Assembly: GCA_019455285.1 (NCBI GenBank)
Contig: JACFMS010000016.1
Location: forward strand, 12,595-75,630
DNA from: Sphingomonadales bacterium
GTDB taxonomy: Bacteria; Pseudomonadota; Alphaproteobacteria; Sphingomonadales; Govanellaceae
Direction: 5' to 3'
DNA: 63,036 nucleotides
The notes beneath the pieces were generated by a model. It saw nothing but the letters and a program-made list of their open reading frames with translations. It was not told where the DNA came from and ran no database searches. Both the position numbers and the translations under genes were made by a program. The first letter of the stretch is position 1. Every line of letters starts with the position of its first letter. Positions 27,344 through 36,645 of the stretch are shown piece by piece.

Positions 27344-28576
27344 TCACCCAGCACGGCTTAGCATGGTATACAGCAAAACGTTGGCCCCCGCCGCCAAATC
27401 ACCGGGGGTGGCCCGTTCTGCTTCATTATGGCTGATTCCCTTCTCACACGGGACGAAAATCATCGCTGTGGGTACCAATGCCGCCAAATTACCGGCATCG
27501 TGCGCCGCACCGCTCAGCATCCGCATGACGCTGTATCCGGACGCCACGGCTTGGGCTTCAATCATCGCCACCAGCGCGCCATCGAACGCCACCGGCGCAA
27601 AGGCGCAAATATCTTTTATCGTGAGACCAAGCCCGGCCTGACGGGCCTTTTCCGCCAGCCCCATTCGGATACGGTCTTCCAAGGCATTGAGCACCGTCAT
27701 TTGCGGATGGCGCAAATCAATTTGGAATGTCACCGCGCCAGGCACGGTGCTGGCGGAGTTGGGGCTGACATTGAAACGGCCGATGGTCAGCCGGATGTCG
27801 TCGCCTTGGTCGGCGACTAGTTCATTAAGCCATAGCACCATTCGGGTGGCGCCGGTAAGCGCATCGCGGCGCAGCGGCATGGGCGTGGTGCCTGCGTGAT
27901 TATCCTGGCCGGTTACCCGTACTTCAAACATTCGCGCACCCTGGATGCCAGTTACCGCGCCGATGGTTTTGTTTTGCTGTTCAAGAATGGGGCCCTGTTC
28001 GATGTGCGCCTCGATAAAGCAGCCGATCTTGTGGCTGGCCATGGTGATATGGTCGCCTAGATAACCCAGACGCTGCAAGTCTTGTCCCACCGTGGTGCCG
28101 TCAGTGGTTTTTGCCTGGTGCAATTCGGCGATTCCGAGCTGTTCCGTGAACACCATGGACCCACTGGTGGGAGGTGAAAAGCGCACGCATTCCTCGTTGG
28201 TCCAGACGATATTCTCCAAAGGCGCCTGGGTTTCAATGCCCGCATCATTCAGCGTGCGGAACACCTCAAGCCCCGCCAGCACGCCATAGATGCCGTCATA
28301 AAGCCCGGCATGGGGCTGGGTATCCAGATGGCTGCCGGTGGCCACCGCAGGCAAACTGTTGTCCAGGCCCGGACGGCGGGCGAAAATATTGCCTGCCGCA
28401 TCAATGCGAATCTCGCAGCCCGCTTCGCGGCTCCACCGGATAAACAGATCCCGGCCCATTTTGTCTTCATCACTGAGCGCCAGGCGGCAGCAGCCGCCAT
28501 TGGGCAGCGCGCCGATTTTTCCCATTTCAACGTGCGTCAGCCACAATCGTTGCTCGTTGACGCGAAGTTTTTCCAC
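27344..28576 (-). CDS. M20-family N-carbamoyl-amino-acid hydrolase/allantoate amidohydrolase-type enzyme
   Basis: The 410-residue zinc amidohydrolase belongs to the HyuC/AllC/beta-ureidopropionase group: GSHLDTQPHAGLYDGIYGV holds the first metal ligands, WTNEECVRF the catalytic Glu, EAHIEQGP the bridging region, DNHAGTTPMPLRRDA the dimerisation-domain His/Arg block, and SGAAHDAGNLA plus EKGISHNEAE the C-terminal ligands. These enzymes remove the carbamoyl group from N-carbamoyl amino acids or act on allantoate. The start is GTG 28576 with GAGGGA 5 nt upstream. It would suit the product of the HyuAB enzymes in the left block, although it is transcribed with TonB receptor 3 and a MBL hydrolase. 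Confidence 0.88.
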   Translation of the reverse strand: MEKLRVNEQRLWLTHVEMGKIGALPNGGCCRLALSDEDKMGRDLFIRWSREAGCEIRIDAAGNIFARRPGLDNSLPAVATGSHLDTQPHAGLYDGIYGVLAGLEVFRTLNDAGIETQAPLENIVWTNEECVRFSPPTSGSMVFTEQLGIAELHQAKTTDGTTVGQDLQRLGYLGDHITMASHKIGCFIEAHIEQGPILEQQNKTIGAVTGIQGARMFEVRVTGQDNHAGTTPMPLRRDALTGATRMVLWLNELVADQGDDIRLTIGRFNVSPNSASTVPGAVTFQIDLRHPQMTVLNALEDRIRMGLAEKARQAGLGLTIKDICAFAPVAFDGALVAMIEAQAVASGYSVMRMLSGAAHDAGNLAALVPTAMIFVPCEKGISHNEAERATPGDLAAGANVLLYTMLSRAG

Positions 28577-28615
28577 AATTGTCCCTCAACATATAAAATT
28601 ATTTTTTTATCAAGC

Positions 28616-28649
28616 AGCAGCTGGCCAGTCACATGACCGACCAGCCGCT
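28616..28649 (-). terminator. Long hairpin after TonB receptor 3
   Basis: A 16-bp stem including three G-U pairs with a 2-nt loop lies 13 bp after the receptor stop. The minus-strand RNA has no U tract after it (it continues with an A-rich stretch), so it probably stabilises the receptor mRNA or lowers read-through into the amidohydrolase gene rather than ending all transcription. Confidence 0.55.
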
Positions 28650-28662
28650 TATATTGCTTGGA

Positions 28663-30858
28663 TTAAAAGTCCAGCCGCGCTTTCACGCCATACATGCGCG
28701 GCTGCCCCCAAATCGCCACTGATCCACCGCCGATGGCGCCGGAACCGAAGACGTGCACCCAGTATTTTGTGTTGGTGACGTTGTTGGCGAACACCTCCAG
28801 GGTGACATTTTCATACCCCGGCGGCTGGGCAATCACGCGTAAGTCCAGCACGCCGTAGGAACGCACGCCCTGCAGCGGGTTCTCGCCCAAGCTGAAGTAC
28901 ATTTTATCCTGCCAGCGGTAACTGGCCTGGAATGTGGCGCGGCCATCGCTGCCCCACGGCAGGTGCGCCCGGCCAGTGAGTGAGAAGCTGAATTCCGGCG
29001 CGGCGGACACCACGTTGCCGTCGAAACCCGACGTCGGATCTTTGATTTCACTGTGCAGGTAGCTGGCAGCACCAATGAAATCGAAATATTCGTTGGGCCG
29101 CACACTGAGGTCCACTTCCGCGCCGTAAATTTCTGCTTTGTCGACGTTGGTCAGCACCGGTGTGTTGACGCCAATGGGCGTTGGTACGGTCAGCACTTGC
29201 TGCAGCCCCTTATAGTCACTGTAATAGACGGCGGCGTTGAAAATCACGCTGTTCTCCAGCCAGGCGCTTTTAACGCCCGCCTCAAAGGTGGTTACTTCTT
29301 CCTTGTCGGAAGGGGCGGCGGCAAAGGGATCGGTGCTGAACAGGAACTGAGTATTAAAACCCGGCGCCTTATAGCCGGTGGATACGCTGGCGTAGTACAT
29401 CATGTCGTCGCTGGGCTGGAAATCCAGCACGGCCCGCCAGGTAAATACCTCGTCACTGATGTCGAAGGAAAACGGTACCGCGACATCCGGCGAAATGAAC
29501 GGAAACACCAGCGGCGCCAGATTTAAACCATCATGGTTTTTATCTTCATTGGTATAGCGGCCACCCAGCGACAGATTTATCTGATCGGTCAGCGCATAGG
29601 TGCCATCGACAAAAAAGGCGAACGATTCAGTTTTCACCGTGGAGCCACCCAAATCCCCCTGGGGCGCGGGGAAGAAACCGAAGTCGGAAAACACGTTGGC
29701 TTCCGACCAGAAATAAAACGCACCCGCTACCCAGGTGAAGGCGTCACCGGTGCCGTGCAGGCGGATTTCCTGGCTGAACTGGCTGTAATCGTTGCCGGAC
29801 CCGATCGTGTTGCCGCGCCCGGCGGTGCCGTCGGCATCTTCACGGCGGAATTTTTCCAGTTCCTCATACACCGTCAGCGAGAACAGGCTAAGGTAATCGT
29901 TGATATGCCAGTTCATTTCGGCGGAAACGCCCCAGTCTTCACGTTGGGCTGGCGGCGGCGTATTGGCGCTGATGATGCGGGTTGCTTTGTTGGTGCCCGC
30001 TTCGCCGGTGTTGGCAACGCAATCGCCGTCCAAAGTGGCCGCAATGGAGCAGATGGTGGCAAGCGTCGGATCCTGAGGATCGCGGTTGCCAAACAGGCCA
30101 TAGCCTGGGCCGACGCCGTCCATTTCAGAATAATGGGCGCGCAACAGCACTTCGGCCGAATCCGACAAATCCACGGCTAATTGCAGCCGCCCGGCGTAGG
30201 TATCGGACTTCCACCACTTGTCGCCATTGATCACGTTGGTTTGCAAGCCACTGTCAGTATCGGACTTGACCGAGGCGCGGAACCGCACGCCGTCCGTCAG
30301 GGAACCGCCCGCCGCCCCTTCAAAGACGCGTTTGTCGAAGTTGCCGTACTGGGCGCTGACATAGCCCTCAAATTCTTCCGTGGGCCGCTTGGTGATCAGA
30401 TTGACCAGACCGCCAGTGGCGTTGCGGCCATAAAGCGTTCCCTGCGGCCCGCGCAGCACTTCGATACGCTCCAGATCAAACAAGCTGGCGCCGAAGTTGG
30501 AGGACGAGCCGATGGCAACACCGTCAAACACCACCTGAATGGGAGATTCCGAAGCGTCGGAGATGGAATTCAGATTGATGCCGCGCAGGCTGAAGCGGGC
30601 CACCATGCCGTTGTCTTGCAGTTGCAGGCTGGGCACCCGGTTGGCGATGTCCTCCAACGTCTGGAAACCGGCGGTGCGCAAATCCTCCCCTGAAAAAGCG
30701 GACACTGACAGCGGTGCGTCCTGCAACGACTGGGACCGCTTTTGCGCGGTGATGATGATTTCTTCAAATCCGCCTTCGGCGGCGACTGCGGCCGTGGATA
30801 GGGCCGTGGCCGCCAATAACGCCGTCGTAATAACCCGCCGCACGGTTGTTTTTTGCAT
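28663..30858 (-). CDS. TonB-dependent outer-membrane receptor (3)
   Basis: The receptor of 731 residues starts MQKTTVRRVITTALLAATAL, with signal cleavage near AVAAEG, the plug start FEEIIITAQKRSQSLQDAPL, the plug motif RIEVLRGPQGTLYGRNATGG and a last strand ending in KARLDF. AGGAGAGG lies 6 nt before the chosen ATG, 27 nt inside the longest frame. It precedes an amidohydrolase and an exported MBL hydrolase on the same strand, suggesting uptake of an amide- or ureide-containing compound. A Lrp/AsnC gene lies upstream at a distance of 258 bp. Confidence 0.92.
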   Translation of the reverse strand: MQKTTVRRVITTALLAATALSTAAVAAEGGFEEIIITAQKRSQSLQDAPLSVSAFSGEDLRTAGFQTLEDIANRVPSLQLQDNGMVARFSLRGINLNSISDASESPIQVVFDGVAIGSSSNFGASLFDLERIEVLRGPQGTLYGRNATGGLVNLITKRPTEEFEGYVSAQYGNFDKRVFEGAAGGSLTDGVRFRASVKSDTDSGLQTNVINGDKWWKSDTYAGRLQLAVDLSDSAEVLLRAHYSEMDGVGPGYGLFGNRDPQDPTLATICSIAATLDGDCVANTGEAGTNKATRIISANTPPPAQREDWGVSAEMNWHINDYLSLFSLTVYEELEKFRREDADGTAGRGNTIGSGNDYSQFSQEIRLHGTGDAFTWVAGAFYFWSEANVFSDFGFFPAPQGDLGGSTVKTESFAFFVDGTYALTDQINLSLGGRYTNEDKNHDGLNLAPLVFPFISPDVAVPFSFDISDEVFTWRAVLDFQPSDDMMYYASVSTGYKAPGFNTQFLFSTDPFAAAPSDKEEVTTFEAGVKSAWLENSVIFNAAVYYSDYKGLQQVLTVPTPIGVNTPVLTNVDKAEIYGAEVDLSVRPNEYFDFIGAASYLHSEIKDPTSGFDGNVVSAAPEFSFSLTGRAHLPWGSDGRATFQASYRWQDKMYFSLGENPLQGVRSYGVLDLRVIAQPPGYENVTLEVFANNVTNTKYWVHVFGSGAIGGGSVAIWGQPRMYGVKARLDF

Positions 30859-30975
30859 GTTTTCCTCTCCTGATCTGGCTTTCATGTGGTCCAGCCCCGG
30901 CCGGCAGCGGATTAGGTGAGCCGCGCCGACCCTGTGAACCGGACCTTTATTGTGCGTCGAGGATGGGAAAACATT

Positions 30976-31002
30976 ATCCGGGAAATCCGTGATATCCGAA
31001 AA
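30976..31002. promoter_or_regulatory. Three 9-bp tandem ATCCG repeats upstream of TonB receptor 3
   Basis: ATCCG starts at 30976, 30985 and 30994, exactly 9 bp apart, within the 258-bp region between the Lrp gene and TonB receptor 3, about 120-145 bp before the receptor start. Evenly phased short repeats suggest a binding array. The regulator is unknown; the nearby Lrp protein is one candidate. Confidence 0.35.
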
Positions 31003-31116
31003 GGCGGAAAAACAATCATCCTAATTTGCGCGGATTAAATGACGAATGTTCTATGAGTACAGAATTTGACTTCACGATTGTTATGCAAATATCACCACTT
31101 TCAATACGCTCTCTAC

Positions 31117-31575
31117 CTATTGCGGCAGGCAATCCATCACCAGCCCGTGGCGCTTGATGATTTTCAGGCCGATGACCGTGAACAGTCCCTTCACCCCAGG
31201 CATGGAAGCAATCTGGGTGCGCACCAGTTCATCCAGCGCCGCCACGTTGGGCACCAGCACATGCAGGAGATAGTCCGCTTCGCCGGTGGTGGCGTAACAG
31301 GCCAGGATGGAGCCGTGGCGCTGTACTGCTTCTTCAAACATATGCTGGCGATCCGAGTTGACCCGGACCTGGACAAAGGCTTGCAAGTCTAGCCCCAGGG
31401 CTTCCGGCGACAGCACCGCCCGATAGCCGGTGATGACCTTCTGCTTTTCCAGCGCCTGCACCCGGCTCCAACTGGGGGTTTTGGACAAGTGAATCTGGTC
31501 GGAAAGCTCGCTGAACGATATTCTGCCATCCTGCTCCATAATCCGCAGGATGGTCTTGTCTATTTTATCTATCAT
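31117..31575 (-). CDS. Lrp/AsnC-family transcriptional regulator
   Basis: The 152-residue protein starts MIDKIDKTILRIMEQDGRIS, with an N-terminal winged helix (FSELSDQIHLSKTPSWSRVQ) and a C-terminal RAM ligand-binding domain holding ACYATTGEADYLLHVLVPN. Proteins of this family sense amino acids and control their transport and breakdown. I start at 31575 because the extra 26 residues of the longer frame do not fit the family and AAGGAA lies upstream of this ATG. It is divergent from the peptide transporter gene, so peptide or amino acid supply is its likely signal. Control of the nearby cyclodeaminase and ammonia-lyase genes is also possible. Confidence 0.9.
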   Translation of the reverse strand: MIDKIDKTILRIMEQDGRISFSELSDQIHLSKTPSWSRVQALEKQKVITGYRAVLSPEALGLDLQAFVQVRVNSDRQHMFEEAVQRHGSILACYATTGEADYLLHVLVPNVAALDELVRTQIASMPGVKGLFTVIGLKIIKRHGLVMDCLPQ

Positions 31576-31765
31576 AGAATAAATTCCTTGTTTTGACGCA
31601 AAAGAAGAATATCGTCCTACACCTAAAGGGGCAACGCTGAAATTCCAGGCCAATGTTTTGCCGTCGCCGGGCTAGAGTGTTGTCCATACCCAAAGTAAAC
31701 ATGCTGGCGCGTTATAAGGTGACCGCGCCCGCGCACCACCAATCAGAAGGCCCCAGACAACAGGC

Positions 31766-33274
31766 ATGACGGAAAAGATTATGGCGGTGGACGCCCCGGC
31801 CCATCAGTTTTTCGGCCACCCCAAGGGCCTGTCCACCCTGTTCTTCGTGGAGGCGTGGGAGCGCTTCACCTATTACGGCATGCGGGCGCTGCTGATCCTG
31901 TTCCTGACGGCGTCACTGGCCACTGGCGGCCTGGGGATGACCGCCGAGGAAGCCGGTGCCATCTACGGCCTGTTCACCGCCGGGGTCTATCTGCTGTCCC
32001 TGCCCGGCGGCTGGCTGGCCGACCGCTTGCTGGGCCATCAGACCGCCGTGTTTTTGGGTGGCCTGTTGATCGCCCTGGGGAATTTTTTATTGGCCGTGCC
32101 CGGCGACACAGCCGTTTTCTATTCTGGTTTGCTGGTCATTGCGTTGGGCGTGGGACTGCTGAAACCCAATGTCAGCGTCATGGTGGGGGAGCTATACAAA
32201 AACCAATCTCCGGCGCGCCGCGACGCCGGGTTTTCCCTGTTTTACTTTGGCATTTATCTGGGCGCCTTCACCGCGCCCCTGGTGGCGGGCACCCTGGGGG
32301 AGACATTGGGCTATCGCTGGGGCTTTCTGGCAGCCGGCGTTGCCATGCTGTTGGGCCTGGCGCAATACCGCGCCACCCTGGGCTGGCTTGGTGGCATTGG
32401 CCAACGCCCCGAAGCCGTAAGCGCCACCTTGCGCCGCAACAGCATGGCGGCGATTGCCTTGACCGCTGTGGCGCTGGGGCTGCTGGCTTGGTCGGCAAAC
32501 CGTTTTTCCTTCGGCATCAGCGATCTGGCCAATGTTTTGGGCGTCGCCATGGTCGCCTTAGCGGTGGTGTTTTTCGGCGGCATCTTCCTTTATGGCGGCC
32601 TGGTGGGTGCAGAACGCAAGCACGTTCTAGTCATCGTGGCGTTGTGCGCGTGCGTGGCGGTGTTCATCGCCGGGCTGGAGCAGGCCGGGTCCACCATGAA
32701 TTTGTTTGCCCGGGATTTCACCGACCGGTCGTTGTTCGGTGATCATTTCAGCACCGGCCGCCATCCGGCAAGCTGGTATCAATCCATCGCCCCCAGTTTT
32801 GTGCTTATTATGTCACCACTGTTTGCCTGGCTGTGGATCAGCCTGGGCCGTAAAGGGTTGGACCCGTCCACGCCGATAAAATTTGGCCTGTCGTTGATTT
32901 TGCTGGGTTCCAGCTTCTTGGTTATGATGCTGGCCGTAAAGATGACCGTGCAGCTTGGCCTGAAAGCATCACCGGCCTGGCTGATCAGCGTGTATTTCCT
33001 GCAAACCCTGGGGGAGCTGTGTATCGGCCCCATTGGCCTGTCGGGTATCTCCAAACTGTCGCCGCGCCGTTATGCCGGACAAATGATGGGTATGTGGTTC
33101 CTGGCCACCGCCGTGGGCAGTCTGGTGGCCGGGGTGGCGGGCGGCGCCATCGGCTCCGCCGCGGTGGCGGATTTGCCCCGGCATTTCCTGACCATGGCCG
33201 CCATCGGCATCGCCACCAGCACAGTCATGCTGCTTGCAGCCCGGCCCCTTTCCCGGCTAATGAGAGCCCAATAA
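31766..33274 (+). CDS. POT-family proton-coupled peptide transporter
   Basis: The 502-residue inner-membrane protein has the proton-coupling motif ExxERFxYYG (EAWERFTYYG, residues 29-38) followed by MRALLILFLT and about 12-14 hydrophobic segments. POT transporters carry di- and tripeptides with protons. It is divergent from the Lrp gene and followed 15 bp later by the ornithine-cyclodeaminase-family gene, so it supplies amino acid substrates to that unit. The ribosome-binding site is weak. Confidence 0.93.
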   Translation: MTEKIMAVDAPAHQFFGHPKGLSTLFFVEAWERFTYYGMRALLILFLTASLATGGLGMTAEEAGAIYGLFTAGVYLLSLPGGWLADRLLGHQTAVFLGGLLIALGNFLLAVPGDTAVFYSGLLVIALGVGLLKPNVSVMVGELYKNQSPARRDAGFSLFYFGIYLGAFTAPLVAGTLGETLGYRWGFLAAGVAMLLGLAQYRATLGWLGGIGQRPEAVSATLRRNSMAAIALTAVALGLLAWSANRFSFGISDLANVLGVAMVALAVVFFGGIFLYGGLVGAERKHVLVIVALCACVAVFIAGLEQAGSTMNLFARDFTDRSLFGDHFSTGRHPASWYQSIAPSFVLIMSPLFAWLWISLGRKGLDPSTPIKFGLSLILLGSSFLVMMLAVKMTVQLGLKASPAWLISVYFLQTLGELCIGPIGLSGISKLSPRRYAGQMMGMWFLATAVGSLVAGVAGGAIGSAAVADLPRHFLTMAAIGIATSTVMLLAARPLSRLMRAQ

Positions 33275-33289
33275 AGTCAAGGAGCCGTC

Positions 33290-34273
33290 ATGGAACTTCG
33301 CATTCTTACTGCCGCCGACATCCGCCGCCTGCTGCCCATGGCGGCATGTGTTGATCTGATGGAACGCACCATGGTGACCGTGTCCCAGGGCAAGGCCGTG
33401 CTGCCGCTGCGTAACCTGATGACCATGCCCGGCGATATCGGCATGCTGGGCAACATGCAAGGCTATATCGCCGATCCCGGCGTGTTCGGCGTCAAGCTGG
33501 TGAGTTTGTTTCCCCGCAATGCCGGAACCAAATACTCATCCCACCTGGGGCTGGTGTTATTATTCGAACCGGATCATGGCTGCCCCATTGCCCTTATGGA
33601 CGGCGCAGAAATCACCGCCATCCGCACTGCCGCCGCCAGCGGCGCCGCAACCCGCCATTTGGCCCGCGCCGACGCCAAAATTCTGGCTGTTCTAGGCAAT
33701 GGCGAACAAGCCACGAAACATATCGAAGCCATGTTGGCGGTTCGCCCCATTTCGGAAATCCAGGTGTGGGCGCGCAATGCTGACAAAGCGCAAAGCTTCG
33801 CCCGTGAACAAGCCAAGCTGCATAATGTCACCGCCATCCCCATGGCCACGGTGGCCGAAGCGGTGAAAGGTGCCGACATCATCTGCACCACCACCCACGC
33901 ATCCGAACCCATTCTGCAAGGCGGTTGGGTGCCCGATGGTTGTCACTTGAACGTGGTGGGCTCCAGCGTGCCCAGCACGGCGGAGATTGATACGCCGCTG
34001 GTGGCAAAGTCCAAATTCTTCGTTGATTACCATGTCTCCACCGAAAACCAAGCGGGCGAATACCTGCGGGCATTGAAAGAAGGCGCCATCACGCCTGCGC
34101 ACATCCTGGCGGAGATTGGCGAAGTGATCAATGGCGATAAGCCCGGCCGTCAAAGCGACAGCGATATCACGCTTTACAAATCCTTGGGCATATCGGCCCA
34201 GGACCTGACCGCCGGTCATTATGTATTTGAAAAAGCCAAGGCCCAAGGCGTCGGCCAAACCGCCACGTTATAA
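33290..34273 (+). CDS. Ornithine cyclodeaminase/mu-crystallin family protein
   Basis: The 327-residue NAD(P)-dependent enzyme has the family features: conserved Lys in GVKLVSLFP, the block MDGAEITAIRTAAASGAA, a Rossmann stretch ILAVLGNGEQATKHIEAML and the late SDITLYKSLGIS. Members include ornithine cyclodeaminase and imine reductases such as BhcD (iminosuccinate reductase) and EutC. A good AAGGAG precedes the ATG. It follows the peptide transporter and its stop region overlaps the convergent PLP ammonia-lyase gene by 6 bp. That pairing favours an imine reductase partner of a dehydratase over ornithine cyclisation. Confidence 0.85.
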   Translation: MELRILTAADIRRLLPMAACVDLMERTMVTVSQGKAVLPLRNLMTMPGDIGMLGNMQGYIADPGVFGVKLVSLFPRNAGTKYSSHLGLVLLFEPDHGCPIALMDGAEITAIRTAAASGAATRHLARADAKILAVLGNGEQATKHIEAMLAVRPISEIQVWARNADKAQSFAREQAKLHNVTAIPMATVAEAVKGADIICTTTHASEPILQGGWVPDGCHLNVVGSSVPSTAEIDTPLVAKSKFFVDYHVSTENQAGEYLRALKEGAITPAHILAEIGEVINGDKPGRQSDSDITLYKSLGISAQDLTAGHYVFEKAKAQGVGQTATL

Positions 34274-35284
34274 CACGCCATCGGCCAGCGCTTGTGTACC
34301 TTGCGCCAGAAAACGCGCATAACCCGGCGCATCAATGTTGCTGCCGCACAGAATCAACGCCACGGTTTTGCCCTGAAGTCGCTGTCGAAGCGGTCCCAGC
34401 AGCGCCGCGGTGGACGCCGCGCCCGCCGGTTCCACGGCAAACTTCACCGTTGAAAACAACAACGCCGCGGCTGCGGCCATTTGATCATCGCTGACCTTGA
34501 CGATGTCATCGACGAACTGCGACACCATGGCCAGCGCATAGTCATTGGTCAGCGGCGGTGAAATGCTGTCGGCGATGGTATCTACCTGGGTCAGCTTTTG
34601 CGGCGATCCGGCTTTCAGGCTGGCGCTCATCACCCCGGCGCCCAAAGCTTCCACGCCGTAAACCTTGCACTGCGGCCGTAGTTGTTTGACGCACGCGGCG
34701 ATGCCGGAAATCAATCCGCCGCCGCCGATGGGCACGACGATGGCGTCCACATTGGGGACTTGTTTCATCAGTTCCAGGGAAATGGTGCCGGTGCCGCACA
34801 CCACGCCTTTGTTGGGAAAGGATGGGATGTAAGCCCGCCCTTCTTCCTCCTGAAATTTTTTCACCAGCGCGAATCCGGCGTCGATGTCATCGGCGATGAG
34901 CACTTCCGCGCCATACTGGCGGGCGGCGGCGATGCGCGCCGGGTTGGCGGTGGCCATCATCACAACCTTGGCGGACGCGCCCACCTGGGCCGCCGCATAG
35001 GATGCGGCAATGGCATGATTGCCCGCGCTGATGGTGGTGATGCCCTGTTTTATTTGCGCTGGGCTGAGCGCCAAGGCGTTGTTGATGGCGCCCCGCGACT
35101 TGAAGGTGCCGGTGATTTGCAACAATTCCAGTTTGAAATACACATTGGTGGCGGCATCCATGCGGCTGTGCAGCTCCGGCCCGCGCCAGCGGTGCACGGG
35201 TGTGCGGCATATATGCTGATCAATCCGCTGGTGTGTGGCCTTGATGTGGTCCAAACTCGGCGCGGTGAGGGTATCGTCCTGCAT
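34268..35284 (-). CDS. PLP-dependent threonine/serine/hydroxyaspartate ammonia-lyase family enzyme
   Basis: The 338-residue fold-type II PLP enzyme has the lysine motif GTFKSRGAINNA and the phosphate-binding loop PIGGGGLISG. Related enzymes dehydrate threonine, serine or 3-hydroxyaspartate to an imine, and some racemise serine. There is no C-terminal ACT domain, so it is a catabolic rather than biosynthetic (IlvA) type. Next to an ornithine-cyclodeaminase-family gene it resembles BhcB/BhcD or EutB/EutC pairs, in which the dehydratase makes an imine that the partner reduces. It is divergent from the M24 peptidase gene across about 176 bp. Confidence 0.87.
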   Translation of the reverse strand: MQDDTLTAPSLDHIKATHQRIDQHICRTPVHRWRGPELHSRMDAATNVYFKLELLQITGTFKSRGAINNALALSPAQIKQGITTISAGNHAIAASYAAAQVGASAKVVMMATANPARIAAARQYGAEVLIADDIDAGFALVKKFQEEEGRAYIPSFPNKGVVCGTGTISLELMKQVPNVDAIVVPIGGGGLISGIAACVKQLRPQCKVYGVEALGAGVMSASLKAGSPQKLTQVDTIADSISPPLTNDYALAMVSQFVDDIVKVSDDQMAAAAALLFSTVKFAVEPAGAASTAALLGPLRQRLQGKTVALILCGSNIDAPGYARFLAQGTQALADGVL

Positions 35285-35460
35285 GCTGCTTCCCGTAATT
35301 GCTGATCAAGCGGTATTTTGACCAAGCATCAAAAGAACATTGTTTCTATAATGAACACCATCACATAAATAATCATCCGGTATATCGGTATTTCCCATGA
35401 AATTAGGATAATGTTTTGCCCTTCCTGAAGGATGATCGTAGGATCATTTACGAGGTGGGC

Positions 35461-36627
35461 ATGGATCGCACTATCTTTACCAGACAAGAATTTCAACACC
35501 GGGTGGAACGCGCCCGGGCGCTGATGACCGAATTGCGCCTGGACGCCATCATGGTGAACAGCGAAAAGAACGTGGAATATTTCAGCGGTTATGCCAGCGA
35601 TCTGTGGGCCAGCCCCACCCGGCCGTTTTATTTTGTGCTGCCCCGGGTGGGCGAGCCCATCGCCGTGCTGCCCCAGGGGGCGGATGTGGCCTGGCTCAAT
35701 TCGTCCTGGGCGGAGCGTATGACGACCTGGCCCGCACCACGCCCCGAAAACGAAGGCGTCACCGAACTGGCGTCGGAAATAAAAAAGGTCAAACAACAAT
35801 TCGGCCGGGTCGGTATTGAAATGGGGCCGGAGTCCCGCATCGGCATGACCTTGAATGACGCATTGCAATTGCTGGACGCGTTGCGGCCATTGGAAGTTGC
35901 CGATTGTTCGGGGCTGTGCCGCCGTTTGCGCATCATCAAGTCTGATGCCGAAATCGCCCGCATTGAAAAGGCCTGCACCATTGCGTCCGATGCGTTCGAC
36001 AAACTGCCGGAAATGATCACCCCCGGCAGCACCGAAAAGCAGGTGGCCAACCGCTTCATGGCCGCCATGATCGCGGGCGGCGCCGACAAAGTGCTGTTTA
36101 TGGCCATGGGGGCAGGCCCTGGCGGTTACGAAACCATTATCCTGCGGCCAAGCCAGCGCACGCTTGAACGGGGCGATATTCTGGCCATCGACACCGGCGC
36201 GGAATACGGCGGCTATTTCTGCGACTTTGATCGCACCCTGGCCATCGGCACGCCCGGCGATGAAGCCCGCCGTGTGTACGAAGCCTTATACCGCGCCACC
36301 GACGCCGGTCTGGCGGCCGCCCGGCCCGGCAACAAGGCCGCGGATTTATATCACGCGCAGGTGAACGCCATTGAAGCCGCCGGCGTCACACCCGCCACCA
36401 TGGGCCGCTATGGCCACGGCCTGGGCAAGATGCTGACGGAATGGCCGTCCAACAAACCCGATGATCACACCATCCTGCAACCCGGCATGGTCATGACCAT
36501 CGAACCCGGCATCGCATATGGCAATGGCAAGGTCATGGTACAGGAAGAAAACATCGTCATCACCGATGACGGCTGCCGCCTGCTGTCGCGCCGCGCACAC
36601 GTCGAAATGCCCGTGGTATATTGGTAG
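35461..36627 (+). CDS. M24-family metallopeptidase, Xaa-Pro aminopeptidase-like
   Basis: The 388-residue protein has a creatinase-type N-domain and a pita-bread C-domain with the complete metal site: ILAIDTGAEYGGYFCDFDRT gives both Asp ligands, GRYGHGLG the His, MTIEPGI the first Glu and VQEENIVIT the second. With all five ligands present it is more likely a true aminopeptidase (Xaa-Pro type) than ectoine hydrolase DoeA/EutD, which has lost metal ligands. I start at ATG 35461, with GAGGTG just before it; the longer frame starts at a TTG without support. It would release amino acids from peptides imported by the nearby POT transporter. Confidence 0.88.
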   Translation: MDRTIFTRQEFQHRVERARALMTELRLDAIMVNSEKNVEYFSGYASDLWASPTRPFYFVLPRVGEPIAVLPQGADVAWLNSSWAERMTTWPAPRPENEGVTELASEIKKVKQQFGRVGIEMGPESRIGMTLNDALQLLDALRPLEVADCSGLCRRLRIIKSDAEIARIEKACTIASDAFDKLPEMITPGSTEKQVANRFMAAMIAGGADKVLFMAMGAGPGGYETIILRPSQRTLERGDILAIDTGAEYGGYFCDFDRTLAIGTPGDEARRVYEALYRATDAGLAAARPGNKAADLYHAQVNAIEAAGVTPATMGRYGHGLGKMLTEWPSNKPDDHTILQPGMVMTIEPGIAYGNGKVMVQEENIVITDDGCRLLSRRAHVEMPVVYW

Positions 36628-36645
36628 GCCATAGCCAGCACATTA

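Noticed and set aside
31117-36627. Ectoine/hydroxyectoine breakdown cluster (Lrp, EutC-, EutB- and EutD/DoeA-like genes)
   Set aside because: The gene families match in part, but the M24 protein keeps all five metal ligands, unlike DoeA, and no EutE/DoeB deacetylase or ectoine transporter is nearby.
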